Assembly (NCBI GenBank): GCA_900554535.1
Contig: USIA01000004.1
Span: 1 to 40,538, forward strand
Length of the DNA: 40,538 bases
Source of the DNA: an uncultured Oscillospiraceae bacterium
Lineage (GTDB): Bacteria > Bacillota > Clostridia > Oscillospirales > Acutalibacteraceae
Direction of reading: 5' to 3'
The stretch's first letter is position 1. Every line of letters begins with the position of its first letter. The translations under genes and the position numbers were made by a program. Below the pieces are notes generated by a model that searched no databases, was not told where the DNA came from, and was given only the letters and a program-made list of their open reading frames with translations. Positions 1 to 8,571 of this stretch are shown one piece after another.

Positions 1-468
1 GATCGCAGTCGGGCCGTCCGCGCCGCCGATAATACCGATGGAACCCGCCTCATTCGGCGCAAAGCCAAGCGCCAGTGCGCCGAGGAACGTGATGAAAATA
101 CCCAGCTGCGCCGCTGCGCCCAGCAGGAAGCTCGACGGCCGCGCAATCAGCGGGCCAAAGTCCGTCATCGCGCCCACACCAAGGAAGATCAAAGGCGGAT
201 AAATGCCAAGCTTGACGCCTTGATATAGATAATAGAATAAGCCGCCGTTTGTCCCGCCATTCGGCGCGGCCATAATCCCCGGAAACACATTGACAAGCAG
301 CATGCCAAAAGCAATCGGCAATAGCAGCAACGGTTCAAACTGCCGGCCAATTGCCAGATAAATCAGCACGCAGGCAATGCCGATCATCACATAGTTGCGC
401 CAGTCGCTGGACAAAAATCCGGAATCCTGGATGATGCCAACGACTGCGTTTACAAATTCCTGAAACAC
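1..468 (-). CDS. Na+-translocating decarboxylase beta subunit (OadB/GcdB/MmdB family), N-terminal part; cut by the window edge
   Basis: The visible 156 codons are a hydrophobic protein starting VFQEFVNAVVGIIQ and running to a near-perfect family signature, GSIGIIGGADGPTAI, at the window edge. That signature is diagnostic of the membrane beta subunit that couples decarboxylation of a biotin-bound carboxyl group to Na+ export (oxaloacetate, glutaconyl-CoA or methylmalonyl-CoA decarboxylases). The start is a GTG at 468 preceded by GGAGAGG; the nearby ATG is out of frame. It lies 56 bp downstream of the gamma subunit gene on the same strand and is presumably cotranscribed. The rest of the protein and the carboxyltransferase subunit that would reveal the substrate lie outside, so the substrate is not determined. 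Confidence 0.9.
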   Translation of the reverse strand, partial: MFQEFVNAVVGIIQDSGFLSSDWRNYVMIGIACVLIYLAIGRQFEPLLLLPIAFGMLLVNVFPGIMAAPNGGTNGGLFYYLYQGVKLGIYPPLIFLGVGAMTDFGPLIARPSSFLLGAAAQLGIFITFLGALALGFAPNEAGSIGIIGGADGPTAI

Positions 469-524
469 ATCGATACCGCCTCTCCGAAAAATATCGCGTG
501 AAGCGCGGGCTTATGCGCGACGCT

Positions 525-926
525 TCAAAACGGCCTCGTATTGGTCCAAACGCCTGCCTGCCCCCAAGCGGATCGGCTGCCAGCGCGTTTACTGTGCCGG
601 ACCGAAACCACCGAAACGCTTTCGCCCATCGTGCAAAAGACAGCCGCGCTGATTGCCGCTACCACTTCGTCCGGGATACCGGCTTCCACCTGCGGGCCTG
701 GCACGGGTTCCGGCGCAGACGAATCCGAAGGTGTTCCTTTTTCCGCCGCGGCAATCTGTAAAGCAGCTTTTTCCAGCTTCTTTTGCCGGCTCCTCTCCTG
801 TGCGCTATGCACGATCGTCCCATAAATCTTGATAACCGCGATCAAAACGGCCAACGCCAGAAAGACGACCACCAAGCCGGTCACCAACACGATAACGGCG
901 ATTTCCCCTGTGCTCATTCCTTCCAT
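525..926 (-). CDS. Na+-pumping decarboxylase gamma subunit (OadG family)
   Basis: 133 aa with one N-terminal membrane helix (IAVIVLVTGLVVVFLALAVLIAVI), a charged cytoplasmic stretch, an S/P/E-rich linker and a C-terminal module IPDEVVAAISAAVF...AWGQAGVWTNTRPF, which is the OadG/MmdD family layout. The protein is thought to stabilise the complex and anchor the cytoplasmic subunits. Reading upstream to 989 adds residues without a ribosome site; the ATG at 926 (MEGMSTGE) has GGGAGG ten bases before it and fits the promoter at 1002-1030. No biotin-carrier domain lies between this gene and the beta subunit, so the carrier must be encoded elsewhere. Confidence 0.85.
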   Translation of the reverse strand: MEGMSTGEIAVIVLVTGLVVVFLALAVLIAVIKIYGTIVHSAQERSRQKKLEKAALQIAAAEKGTPSDSSAPEPVPGPQVEAGIPDEVVAAISAAVFCTMGESVSVVSVRHSKRAGSRSAWGQAGVWTNTRPF

Positions 927-1001
927 TTCAAATAATCCTCCCGTCATGCAAGTTTCAAGCCGTGCGGCGGGCATAAAAAGATGCACCACAATAATGATTT
1001 C

Positions 1002-1030
1002 ATTATACTGGATTTGGACATAAAATTCAA
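1002..1030 (-). promoter_or_regulatory. Sigma-A-type promoter of the decarboxylase genes
   Basis: On the minus strand TTGAAT (1030-1025) and TATAAT (1007-1002) are separated by 17 bp. Transcription would start about 70 bp upstream of the gamma subunit ATG at 926. Confidence 0.6.
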
Positions 1031-1229
1031 ATCTTTTTATTCACTTTTCAAAAAAGCCAACCCACACACGGTCAAAGATTGCATCGGCTCTTGCGTCGGG
1101 GTATAATGCTCTTAAAAAGCTATGAAAGTCAATGAAACCATATTTCGACTCAAAATAGAAATTGCGCTTCAACAAACGTCCACACTGACGAGAATGCAAC
1201 CAGTTAGCACGGAAACAGGGTGATACCAT

Positions 1230-2105
1230 ATGAATGAAGCCTTCCGACATTCCTATAAAGCCTATAAAGGAGACAGCTATAATCTTGGACTGGCTGTATA
1301 TAGCTGCGGCATCCAGCGCTGCGGGCCAGGGCATGCCTGGGGACCAGCCGTTCGCGACCACTACCTGATTCACTACATTGTCAGTGGAAAAGGGTGCTTT
1401 ATGACGGAAGGCAAGACCTGGCATCTGCAAAAGAACGACGCGTTTTTGGTTCAACCAAACTGTGTCGCCAGCTATGCGGCCGATCGCGAAGACCCCTGGC
1501 AATACGACTGGGTTGGCTTTAACGGCAGCGACGCCAAGCGGCTCTTGCGCCAGACTGGCTTGCTCGACCGGCCGCCGGTCTTTACCTGCCCACCGGGGAA
1601 CCATTTTCACGAGCTTCTCTCGGACATTATGGCGGTATCCGGCAATTCAGCGGCCGCGGAAGCGCGAATGGAAAGCGGTCTGCTGCAATTTCTTGCTGCG
1701 CTGATGGACAGCTTCGGAACCACTGGAAAACGCAGCGACACCGGCTTCCATTACGTGAAAAAAGCGATTCGCTTCATCGATCGAAATTACGCTAGCAACA
1801 TTCACGTCGAACAGGTGGCGCAGAGCGCCGGGATTTCCCGCAGCCATCTTTACCGCCTGTTTGTCAACTGCATCAACATGTCGCCAAACGAATATCTGGC
1901 GCGGTACCGCGTCAACAAAGCCGCCGGATTTTTAAAAGACACCAGCCTGACCGTCGGTGAAGTGGCCTATTCCACCGGTTTTTCCGACCAACTCTATTTT
2001 TCCCGCGTCTTCAAAAAATATATGGGAATGCCGCCCAGCCAATTCAGCCGCCAGTTTAAAATGCCAGACGTTTCCTCTGAACAGAAGTCTCAACACGAAA
2101 GCTAA
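1230..2105 (+). CDS. AraC-family transcriptional regulator
   Basis: 291 aa. Residues ~1-150 form an AraC-type cupin sensor (YSCGIQRCGPGHAWGPAVRDHYLIHYIVSGKG), typical of regulators responding to sugars or other small effectors. Residues ~180-280 carry the two helix-turn-helix motifs (VEQVAQSAGISRSHLYRLF; VGEVAYSTGFSDQLYFSRVFKKYMGMPPSQF). The gene is divergent from the Na+-decarboxylase genes, making them a possible target, but the effector cannot be inferred. Its TAA overlaps the TAG of the convergent gerC gene by two bases, and no terminator separates them. Confidence 0.9.
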   Translation: MNEAFRHSYKAYKGDSYNLGLAVYSCGIQRCGPGHAWGPAVRDHYLIHYIVSGKGCFMTEGKTWHLQKNDAFLVQPNCVASYAADREDPWQYDWVGFNGSDAKRLLRQTGLLDRPPVFTCPPGNHFHELLSDIMAVSGNSAAAEARMESGLLQFLAALMDSFGTTGKRSDTGFHYVKKAIRFIDRNYASNIHVEQVAQSAGISRSHLYRLFVNCINMSPNEYLARYRVNKAAGFLKDTSLTVGEVAYSTGFSDQLYFSRVFKKYMGMPPSQFSRQFKMPDVSSEQKSQHES

Positions 2106-3226
2106 ATGGTGGGGGTGCGCTCCTGTCCGACACGCAGCACCTCCGCTTCCACCTGAATGGTGTACTGGGCACTGCCCAGATCGCGTTCAAAGTCCGCGTG
2201 CTTCTCCCGCCAATACCCTGCATCGGCCCATTGCAAACGCCGCGTCAAAGAAAAGACGTCGGTATTTTTTGCTATGCACTGTCCCAGGGCACTTTTTGCC
2301 TCCTGCTCGATTGCCTGTTGCAGCTGCGCATTGATTTCCTGGTAGTATTTATCGTCTGGCGCTACCTGCTGCAAGTCATCCATGGCGGCAATGGCGGCAC
2401 GACATTCCAGGGAAATCTGAAAGGTTAGATTGTCACCAGAAATCACCGGCTGGATTTTGGAAGAAAGGCTCTCCACATTCAGGGTCACGCGGCCCAGATT
2501 GGGAACCTGCACCACATAGGCGGTGCGCTGCACTTTTCCCATGACGGCCAGCGCGCCACGCGCGTCTGTATCATAAAGTTTATTGACGAGAAAGCCTTTG
2601 AAAAAACAAGCCATGCCCTTTGCTACCGGCTGATCCTCTTCTATGCCGATTAACGGCAGATATGGTGATCCCTGCCCCGCAAGCAGATTGGAAAACTCCA
2701 TCAGGTTGGTCTGCGGGACCTTGCCGTTTTCTGATCCGCTTTCGAGCAGATCCAATAAGTTGCGAGTGGGTACATACGTATCCTTCTGCTTGATCGTGAG
2801 CAGTGCGTGTGCATCGCCTTCTGCCTGGGCAAGCTGCATTTGGCCGTTGGATCCGGAAAAGCGGACAAAAAAATCGATGACGCTATTTAAGCCCTGCTTT
2901 GCACAAGTTTCGCCGAACACAAGCAGCAGCTTGTGGCTGTAAAGCGGATCGAGCCCATTTCGCAGTGTGAGATTATTCATTGCATCCTTGACTGATTTGC
3001 CCTGGGCAGTTACGACTTCTTCTGCACTGTCACTTTCCTCTCCCGCAGCGGCCATATGCACGGTCACCTGAAAACCGCTGCTGTCGCGGTCGACGCCAAC
3101 GCTTTGTAACAGCATGCGCCGGGAAAGCCTTATGCCATTTTTGCCACAGCCGCTCAGTCCTGTGCAGAGTAACGCTAAGACCAAAAATATGGCCAGCCCC
3201 CTGCCAATATGCCTCCATCGTTTCAT
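2102..3226 (-). CDS. gerC: Ger(x)C-family spore germination lipoprotein
   Basis: 374 aa, last gene of the three-gene germinant receptor operon. The N-terminus is a lipoprotein signal peptide (hydrophobic LAIFLVLALLCTG, lipobox LSGC with Cys27). The mature part follows the GerAC/GerBC pattern (RMLLQSVGVDRDSSGFQVTVH; DPLYSHKLLLVFGE; a C-terminal domain ending DFERDLGSAQYTIQVEAEVLRVG). GerC subunits sit on the outer face of the spore inner membrane and are needed for receptor function. The start overlaps the gerB stop (ATGA), indicating translational coupling. Confidence 0.92.
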   Translation of the reverse strand: MKRWRHIGRGLAIFLVLALLCTGLSGCGKNGIRLSRRMLLQSVGVDRDSSGFQVTVHMAAAGEESDSAEEVVTAQGKSVKDAMNNLTLRNGLDPLYSHKLLLVFGETCAKQGLNSVIDFFVRFSGSNGQMQLAQAEGDAHALLTIKQKDTYVPTRNLLDLLESGSENGKVPQTNLMEFSNLLAGQGSPYLPLIGIEEDQPVAKGMACFFKGFLVNKLYDTDARGALAVMGKVQRTAYVVQVPNLGRVTLNVESLSSKIQPVISGDNLTFQISLECRAAIAAMDDLQQVAPDDKYYQEINAQLQQAIEQEAKSALGQCIAKNTDVFSLTRRLQWADAGYWREKHADFERDLGSAQYTIQVEAEVLRVGQERTPTI

Positions 3227-4314
3227 GGGTGCTGTGCCTCCCTCCTACATTTGCGGCGCCGCATGGCCAGCAGCACCAGCGGGACGCCAGCCGAAGCCAC
3301 CAGACTGAGCACCAGCGCCACCCAGATGTTCAGGAGAATCTTCTGCACGGCGAGCGAGGAAAACACCACCTGCGTCACCATGAACACCACGGCGCCTGCT
3401 ACAAAAATGGCGGCCGGATGATTGGCACGCTTGCAGACAAGGCCCGTGCATTGCCGAATCATATGGAAATCGACCGCCAGCTTCAAAAACAGCCCGCCCA
3501 TCCAGGCGATGACGAACAAGACATCCATGCGTTCCAGAATGCTCAGATGTGCGACAGAAGCCGCCGTATACAGCGGAAAAAGCTGGTTATTAAGATAATC
3601 GCCGCAGGCCGCCACCGCAGCGAAGATCACCAGCGCCGTAAAGCCATACGTCAACGCGTTCCACCACAAAAATCCGCGCAGGCGCTTGCCCTTGACATGT
3701 GGCATCAGAATCGCCAGGGCAGGCAGCTCGCTGCCAAAACCAAGCGCAACGATGCACCCCTGCAGGGCTTGCCTTGGCCCCTCAAAAAAGAGCGGTCGCA
3801 GATGCAGCCAATCCATCCGGCCAAAAAGGCCGCTCAAAATCAGGGCTGTCCCCAGTAAAACAATCACCATCATCACAACCGCCGCGCGGACGATGGCCTC
3901 TAGGCCAAGGCACGCCGCATAGCATGCAGCCGCCACGGTTACGAGGCCCAGCACCCAAGTCACGGCATTGGGTTCCATGACATTTGCCATAAATAGCTGA
4001 AACAGTGATAAATAGATACTATCAATCAACACAAAATACACCGTATAATACGCTGGTGCCAATCGTCCGGCTTTGTGCGCGAGCTGCACCGTGCCGGCAG
4101 GCACAGAGACGGCCGACTGTGCCCGGTACAGGAAATACAGTGGCAGCGCCAACACGCAATTCGCCAATGCCCCCAGCAGGCAGGAAATGACGTTGTCCAG
4201 AAAATGATTGCCGCCTGTAAAGCTGCCGTTAATAAACAAGACAATGAGGACGCGGGCGGTAAACAGCAACGCAAAGAACTGGAATACCGTAACGCGCCCT
4301 TTTTTACCGGCCAT
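3223..4314 (-). CDS. gerB: GerB-family spore germinant receptor permease subunit (APC superfamily, endospore germination permease)
   Basis: 363 aa from MAGKKGRVTVFQFFALLFTARVL, the usual length for GerAB-type proteins, with about ten hydrophobic segments. GerB subunits bind the germinant (often an amino acid) within the spore inner membrane. An in-frame opening continues upstream to 4455, but the ATG at 4314 is chosen because GGGGGA precedes it, it gives the family N-terminus, and it overlaps the end of gerA by 11 bp as expected in an operon. The ligand cannot be read from the sequence. Confidence 0.9.
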   Translation of the reverse strand: MAGKKGRVTVFQFFALLFTARVLIVLFINGSFTGGNHFLDNVISCLLGALANCVLALPLYFLYRAQSAVSVPAGTVQLAHKAGRLAPAYYTVYFVLIDSIYLSLFQLFMANVMEPNAVTWVLGLVTVAAACYAACLGLEAIVRAAVVMMVIVLLGTALILSGLFGRMDWLHLRPLFFEGPRQALQGCIVALGFGSELPALAILMPHVKGKRLRGFLWWNALTYGFTALVIFAAVAACGDYLNNQLFPLYTAASVAHLSILERMDVLFVIAWMGGLFLKLAVDFHMIRQCTGLVCKRANHPAAIFVAGAVVFMVTQVVFSSLAVQKILLNIWVALVLSLVASAGVPLVLLAMRRRKCRREAQHP

Positions 4315-5764
4315 CCGTATCCCCCACTTCTGAACCTGGCATGTCCTGGACTCGAGCGTTATGGCGGAACAGCCGCTGCCAGGATGCACGCACAAAAACA
4401 TCCTCCAGTCCCTTCCAGTAAGTTGGCGAGACAGGCGCCGAGAAAGGTACATCATAGGTCATCTGTGCGCATATATTGATCAGTACCACCAATGAGCCCA
4501 GAAAAAGGCCCCAGAAACCGGTCAGGCCGCCCAGCACCACAAAAATCAAACGTCCCACTGAGATCTGCTCATAAAGGCTTGGCACCACATAGGAAGAAAT
4601 AGCCGCGAGTGCAACCACCATCACCGTCGGAGCACCGACCAGTCCGGAGCTGATGGCTGCATCCCCGACGACCAGCGCGCCCACAATTGACACCGCATGA
4701 CTCAGTACCCTGGGCACGCGCAGGCCGGCTTCGCGCATGATCTCGTAAATTAAAATCATCAAAAGGACTTCCACTGTGACAGGAAACGGCGTTGTCTGCT
4801 CCGCCTGGGCAATCTTCCGCAGCAGGGCATCCGGGAAAAACTCCGGGTGGAACGTCGTCAGGGCGGCGTAAAGTCCGGGCAAAAGCAACGCAATAAAGAA
4901 CGCGATATATTTCAGCCATCGAAGAAAGGTTGCATAAAACGGCCGCATCGCGTAATCATCATAGGTCTGAAAATTCTCCACGAACAGATAGGGCACGATC
5001 ACCGCCATAGGCGTACCGTCAATCAGGACGGCGACGCGTCCCTCCGCCAGCTTGCCGCAGACCGTGTCCGGCCGTTCGGAATAGCCGCTGCCGCTAAAAA
5101 TAAACCGGTGCGACCGGCGAACCAGAAACGGAGACAAAAAGCCCGCGCACAAGGCTACCTTCAGGTTGACGGAACGCAGATTTTGGCGCACCTGCTGCAC
5201 AATAGCGGGCGACGCTTCGCTGCGCAGATAAGCCAGGCAGACCTGCGTGCGGCTGGCCGAGCCGACCACATGACGTTCAAAGGTCAAGTCTGGCGTTTTG
5301 AGCCGGCGGCGCAGCAGGGAAATATTTTTATTCAATGGTTCGACAAAGCCCTCGCGGGAGCCAAACTGCATGCTCTCGTTTTGTGGCTCTGAGACGCTAC
5401 GAGACGCATACCCCTGTACGCCGAAAGCGATGGCCCGCGCGTTTCCGTCCAGAAAGAGCAATGCAAAGCCGTTCATCAGCCGTTCAATTGCCGTCTCATC
5501 CTGGTCGACCATTTGCTGATCCACTGTGGCAAGCGCACTCTGATAAATGAGATCCAGCTTTGTGATGGGATCGTCCGCCTGCGGCCGCACATGTAAGATT
5601 GGCTGCAAAACGGCCTCTGCCACCAGCTTCTTATCGATCATGCTTTCCAGTGAAAGGATGGCAGCGGGCGTCCCGGTGATTGTAAAGGTACGGATCACCA
5701 GATCAGCACTGTTGCCGAAGTCTTCCCGGTACCGGGCCAAGTTTTGTGACAAATTACGGTCCAT
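4304..5764 (-). CDS. gerA: GerA-family spore germinant receptor subunit
   Basis: 486 aa, first gene of the ger operon. The N-terminal half is a soluble domain (residues ~1-240, containing GSASRTQVCLAYLRSEASPAIVQQVRQNL and the conserved ERPDTVCGKLAEGRVAVLIDGTPMAVIVPYLFVENFQTYDDY). The C-terminal half has about five membrane helices (FIALLLPGLYAALTTFHPEFFPDALL; SIVGALVVGDAAISSGLVGAPTVMVVALAAISSYVVPS). GerA subunits form ligand-responsive ion channels with GerB and GerC. RBS: GGAGGTGCGCC before the ATG. Complete gerA-gerB-gerC in order argues that the organism makes endospores. Confidence 0.93.
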   Translation of the reverse strand: MDRNLSQNLARYREDFGNSADLVIRTFTITGTPAAILSLESMIDKKLVAEAVLQPILHVRPQADDPITKLDLIYQSALATVDQQMVDQDETAIERLMNGFALLFLDGNARAIAFGVQGYASRSVSEPQNESMQFGSREGFVEPLNKNISLLRRRLKTPDLTFERHVVGSASRTQVCLAYLRSEASPAIVQQVRQNLRSVNLKVALCAGFLSPFLVRRSHRFIFSGSGYSERPDTVCGKLAEGRVAVLIDGTPMAVIVPYLFVENFQTYDDYAMRPFYATFLRWLKYIAFFIALLLPGLYAALTTFHPEFFPDALLRKIAQAEQTTPFPVTVEVLLMILIYEIMREAGLRVPRVLSHAVSIVGALVVGDAAISSGLVGAPTVMVVALAAISSYVVPSLYEQISVGRLIFVVLGGLTGFWGLFLGSLVVLINICAQMTYDVPFSAPVSPTYWKGLEDVFVRASWQRLFRHNARVQDMPGSEVGDTDGR

Positions 5765-5851
5765 AGGCGCACCTCCATAGAAAAGTTTTTCCTGGTAAAG
5801 GCGGATTATACCAACGTCTGGCCGCTTGATTCGAAAAAAGGCGCGAAAAAA

Positions 5852-5900
5852 CGCAAAAACCGCCCCTGCGGACAGACGTAACCGCTGTCCGCAGGGGCGG
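5852..5900 (-). terminator. Rho-independent terminator of the PII-permease operon
   Basis: Perfect 16-bp stem (5860-5875 with 5885-5900; GC-rich arms CCGCCCCTGCGGACAG) with a 9-nt loop, followed on the minus strand by TTTTT. It starts 24 bp after the permease stop codon. Confidence 0.92.
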
Positions 5901-5923
5901 AGATTCTGTTTAAAAGGCGATGC

Positions 5924-7327
5924 TTAACGCCAGATATGCCGGCGTTTTCGGATCGTATAATAAAGGCTGTTTTCCATCGCCATGACTTTTTCGATAGGAA
6001 CGCTCTTAAAGACCGGCATACGCATTTTGAATTTAATCCAGAAGAACGAATATACCGCAAGGATCAGGAATACAACTCCGGTCAAAATCCAAATTTTGTT
6101 GCGTTCCACGGGATCTGTCGAGATGTTCAACACCATATAGACGGTGCCTGCGATCCCGATAATCGGCAATAGAATGCCAAATGGGGCTTTAAAGGACCGC
6201 GGCGCCTTGGGCAGTCGATGGCGCAGAATAATCACATCGATGTGCGCCAGAATGTAGGATACCATCCAGAATACAGACCCGACCAAAATCAAAAACGAGA
6301 TCGCGTCCGAGGAACCGTTGCTCAGCGTAGCAAAAACAAAAATCGCCGCGCTGATGAAAATCACACCCACATACGGCACGCCGTGCTTGTTGGTTTTGTC
6401 AAATATTTGCGGCATCATGTTTAGCTTTGCCATGCCCTGGCAAATGCTTGCCAGACCGTTTGCCGTGGAATTCTGCGTGCTAATGACCGCTAACGCCGCC
6501 ACCAGAGTCATCCAGAGCTTGCCTCCCTTGCCGAGCAGATTCTGGCCATAAAGCAGGTGCGGCGCAGCCGAATTGGCCAGCTCATTCCAGGGTGTATAAT
6601 TGTGGAAGCCCAGCACCATGATCGACTGCACAACGCAGATTAAACCCAGGCCGATCATCATGCCCAACGGCACATTGCGCTTGGCGTTCTTTACATTTTT
6701 TGAGACCGGAATCACGTATTCCGCTCCAATGAAAAGCCAAAACGCCACTGCCATCATGGAGATGACCTCAGAAGGGCTGGTTGCCATAGAGACCGGCTGC
6801 TCCACAACCTGTCCCGTGCCCAGACGCAAAGCGCCGATGATACCCATAACCAGCATAGAGCCAATCATCAGATAGGAGACCAGATCCTGGATCTTCGCAA
6901 ACATATCCACGCCGAACAGATTGGCCACCATAATGATAACCGTCATGATGAGCGTATAACTGAGGCTTGGAATCGGCAGATTGAAAGTCTGTGACATCGA
7001 GTAGGCAAAAATAGATGCCTCCACGCCGCAGGAAAGGGTGTTGCAAATCAAATATCCGCCCACCATAGAGACCAACGTCGGGAACGGCCCCATGCACGCC
7101 AGCGTGTACTGTGCAAGGCCGCCCGTAATGTTGGGCATCAATGCATTGAGTTCAGACAGCGAAACAATGGTGATCATATTGAGCAGACATGCAATGACCA
7201 TGGCAAAGATGAAAACAGTACCAACGGTGCCTGCACCCTGTCCCAGGGAGACCAGGCAGCTGGTGGCAATAACAAGGCCCACGGAGATGGAAATCACATT
7301 ATGCAGGCCGAGCTTTTTCTCCCCCAT
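5924..7327 (-). CDS. APC-superfamily amino acid/amine permease, PII-linked (copy 1)
   Basis: 467 aa, about twelve predicted membrane segments, beginning MGEKKLGLHNVISISVGLVIATSCLVSLG, the first helix of amino acid/polyamine/organocation transporters. It is clearly paralogous to the permease at 11049-12482: both share LNALMPN-TGGLAQY type stretches, GAxxVIPxxKNxKNxKRNVPLxM, and a C-terminal tail VMxMENxxYY. It is the last gene of a cluster after an ornithine-cyclodeaminase-like protein, an AraC regulator and PII. The substrate is unknown; an amine or amino acid is likely from family and context. RBS GGGGGGAG lies before the ATG. Confidence 0.88.
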   Translation of the reverse strand: MGEKKLGLHNVISISVGLVIATSCLVSLGQGAGTVGTVFIFAMVIACLLNMITIVSLSELNALMPNITGGLAQYTLACMGPFPTLVSMVGGYLICNTLSCGVEASIFAYSMSQTFNLPIPSLSYTLIMTVIIMVANLFGVDMFAKIQDLVSYLMIGSMLVMGIIGALRLGTGQVVEQPVSMATSPSEVISMMAVAFWLFIGAEYVIPVSKNVKNAKRNVPLGMMIGLGLICVVQSIMVLGFHNYTPWNELANSAAPHLLYGQNLLGKGGKLWMTLVAALAVISTQNSTANGLASICQGMAKLNMMPQIFDKTNKHGVPYVGVIFISAAIFVFATLSNGSSDAISFLILVGSVFWMVSYILAHIDVIILRHRLPKAPRSFKAPFGILLPIIGIAGTVYMVLNISTDPVERNKIWILTGVVFLILAVYSFFWIKFKMRMPVFKSVPIEKVMAMENSLYYTIRKRRHIWR

Positions 7328-7342
7328 GATAGCTCCCCCCTT

Positions 7343-7723
7343 TTACAGGGCCTCAATGCCTTCATCGCCTGTGCGGACGCGAATGACATTGTCGATGGAA
7401 TAGACGAAGATTTTCCCGTCACCAATATGGCCGGTATAAAGCTCGTGCTTGACCAGCTCCACAATTTCCGGAACGCGCTGGGTCTCGACAACAATACTGA
7501 TCTGTTCCTTTGGCAAAAGCTCCATTTCATAATTTTCATCGATCTCAAATTCACGCGTACCCTTTTCCACGCCGCATCCGAGCACCTGCATCACCGTCAT
7601 TCCGCGGATGCCCGCCTTACTCAAAGCACTTTTCAAGGATGAAAATTTGGACATGCTGGAAATGATTTCGATCCTTGAAAGTCTTTCATCACTTGCTACA
7701 GATTTTTTCCCCATGACACTCAC
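7343..7723 (-). CDS. PII-family nitrogen regulatory protein (copy 1)
   Basis: 126 aa. The PII fold is recognisable by the central LGCGVEKGTREFEIDENYEMELLPKEQISIVV (T-loop region), the B-loop TGHIGDGKIFV and C-terminal IRVRTGDEG, the ATP/2-oxoglutarate-binding elements. The Tyr51 position of enteric GlnB appears to be Phe here, so uridylylation at that site is not expected. The start is uncertain: a GTG at 7723, directly after the AraC stop with GGGAG upstream, or an ATG at 7714. It sits between an AraC regulator and an APC permease rather than beside an ammonium channel, suggesting it gates the permease according to nitrogen/energy status (inference). Confidence 0.88.
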   Translation of the reverse strand: MSVMGKKSVASDERLSRIEIISSMSKFSSLKSALSKAGIRGMTVMQVLGCGVEKGTREFEIDENYEMELLPKEQISIVVETQRVPEIVELVKHELYTGHIGDGKIFVYSIDNVIRVRTGDEGIEAL

Positions 7724-8551
7724 CTAATCTCCCATCCATTTGATTTTTCCGGCCATTAGCTGCCGGTAGGTCTCCGGCGTTAAGCCGGTAAAACGTTTGA
7801 ATTCTTTCATCATATGAGGCTGATCGAAATATCCGCACGCAATGGCCAGATCCCGTATCCCATAAGTGCCCGGCAAGCGGCGCATCTGATTTAGCACATT
7901 CTGAAATCGAACAATTCGTTCAAACATTTTTGGAGAAATCCCATGGACCTGCTCAAAGACTCGCCTGATATAGCATTCCGAATACCCGGTCTCCCCCGCC
8001 AGATCCCCAATGGTTACGTTCCCTCTCTGCTGATAGATTCGGTTACGGACATACAGCTCAATCCGGCGTGCGGAATTTTCCGCGTTCTGCCGCAGCAGAC
8101 ACCGACTATAATACTTCCAGAAAATCGCCGCCCGTTCCTGCAGGCTGCACCCATCAGCAATCTGTTCGGCTAAGTTGCGGCCGTAGAGATCGCCGTCCAG
8201 TTCCAGATCGTCGTTGATAATTTCATGGATGGAAAGGCCCTTCGGCAAAATGCACCCGCCCGGCTGAAAGCGCACGCCGAAGTATGTGCGCCCCTCTTCC
8301 AGAGGCCAATATTTGACCATCAGGACCGTTCCACCGATATATGTGCGGACATCCCGGCTGCCTTTTCCAAACACAAGGTCCACGCTGCCGTCCGGCACTG
8401 CTTGCAGTGGATGCGGAGAGCCGGCGCGCATGGTGAACTCATAAAAATGTGAAATCCCGCCTTTGTTGACCACTAGGCGTGTGTAATCCTTTGCCTGTAA
8501 GACAAGATATGGCTGGACAGGGAGCAGACTCCGTCGGCTTTGTTCCTCCAT
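7724..8551 (-). CDS. AraC-family regulator within the permease operon
   Basis: 275 aa. The N-terminal ~130 residues (PYLVLQAKDYTRLVVNKG...PDGSVDLVFGKG...VRFQPGGC) match the sensor part of a group of AraC proteins with a conserved 'PDGCxDLIF'-type motif. The C-terminal two-helix-turn-helix DNA-binding region is VTIGDLAGETGYSECYIRRVFEQVHGISPKMF and IRDLAIACGYFDQPHMMKEFKRFTGLTPETYR. It lies 20 bp after the ornithine-cyclodeaminase-like gene and abuts the PII gene, so it is co-transcribed with its probable targets. Confidence 0.9.
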   Translation of the reverse strand: MEEQSRRSLLPVQPYLVLQAKDYTRLVVNKGGISHFYEFTMRAGSPHPLQAVPDGSVDLVFGKGSRDVRTYIGGTVLMVKYWPLEEGRTYFGVRFQPGGCILPKGLSIHEIINDDLELDGDLYGRNLAEQIADGCSLQERAAIFWKYYSRCLLRQNAENSARRIELYVRNRIYQQRGNVTIGDLAGETGYSECYIRRVFEQVHGISPKMFERIVRFQNVLNQMRRLPGTYGIRDLAIACGYFDQPHMMKEFKRFTGLTPETYRQLMAGKIKWMGD

Positions 8552-8571
8552 GCAATCAACCTCTTTCCGTA

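Noticed and set aside
3229..3858. 209-codon plus-strand frame antisense to gerB
   Set aside because: Shadow of the GerB permease gene; His/Gln-rich composition without any motif.
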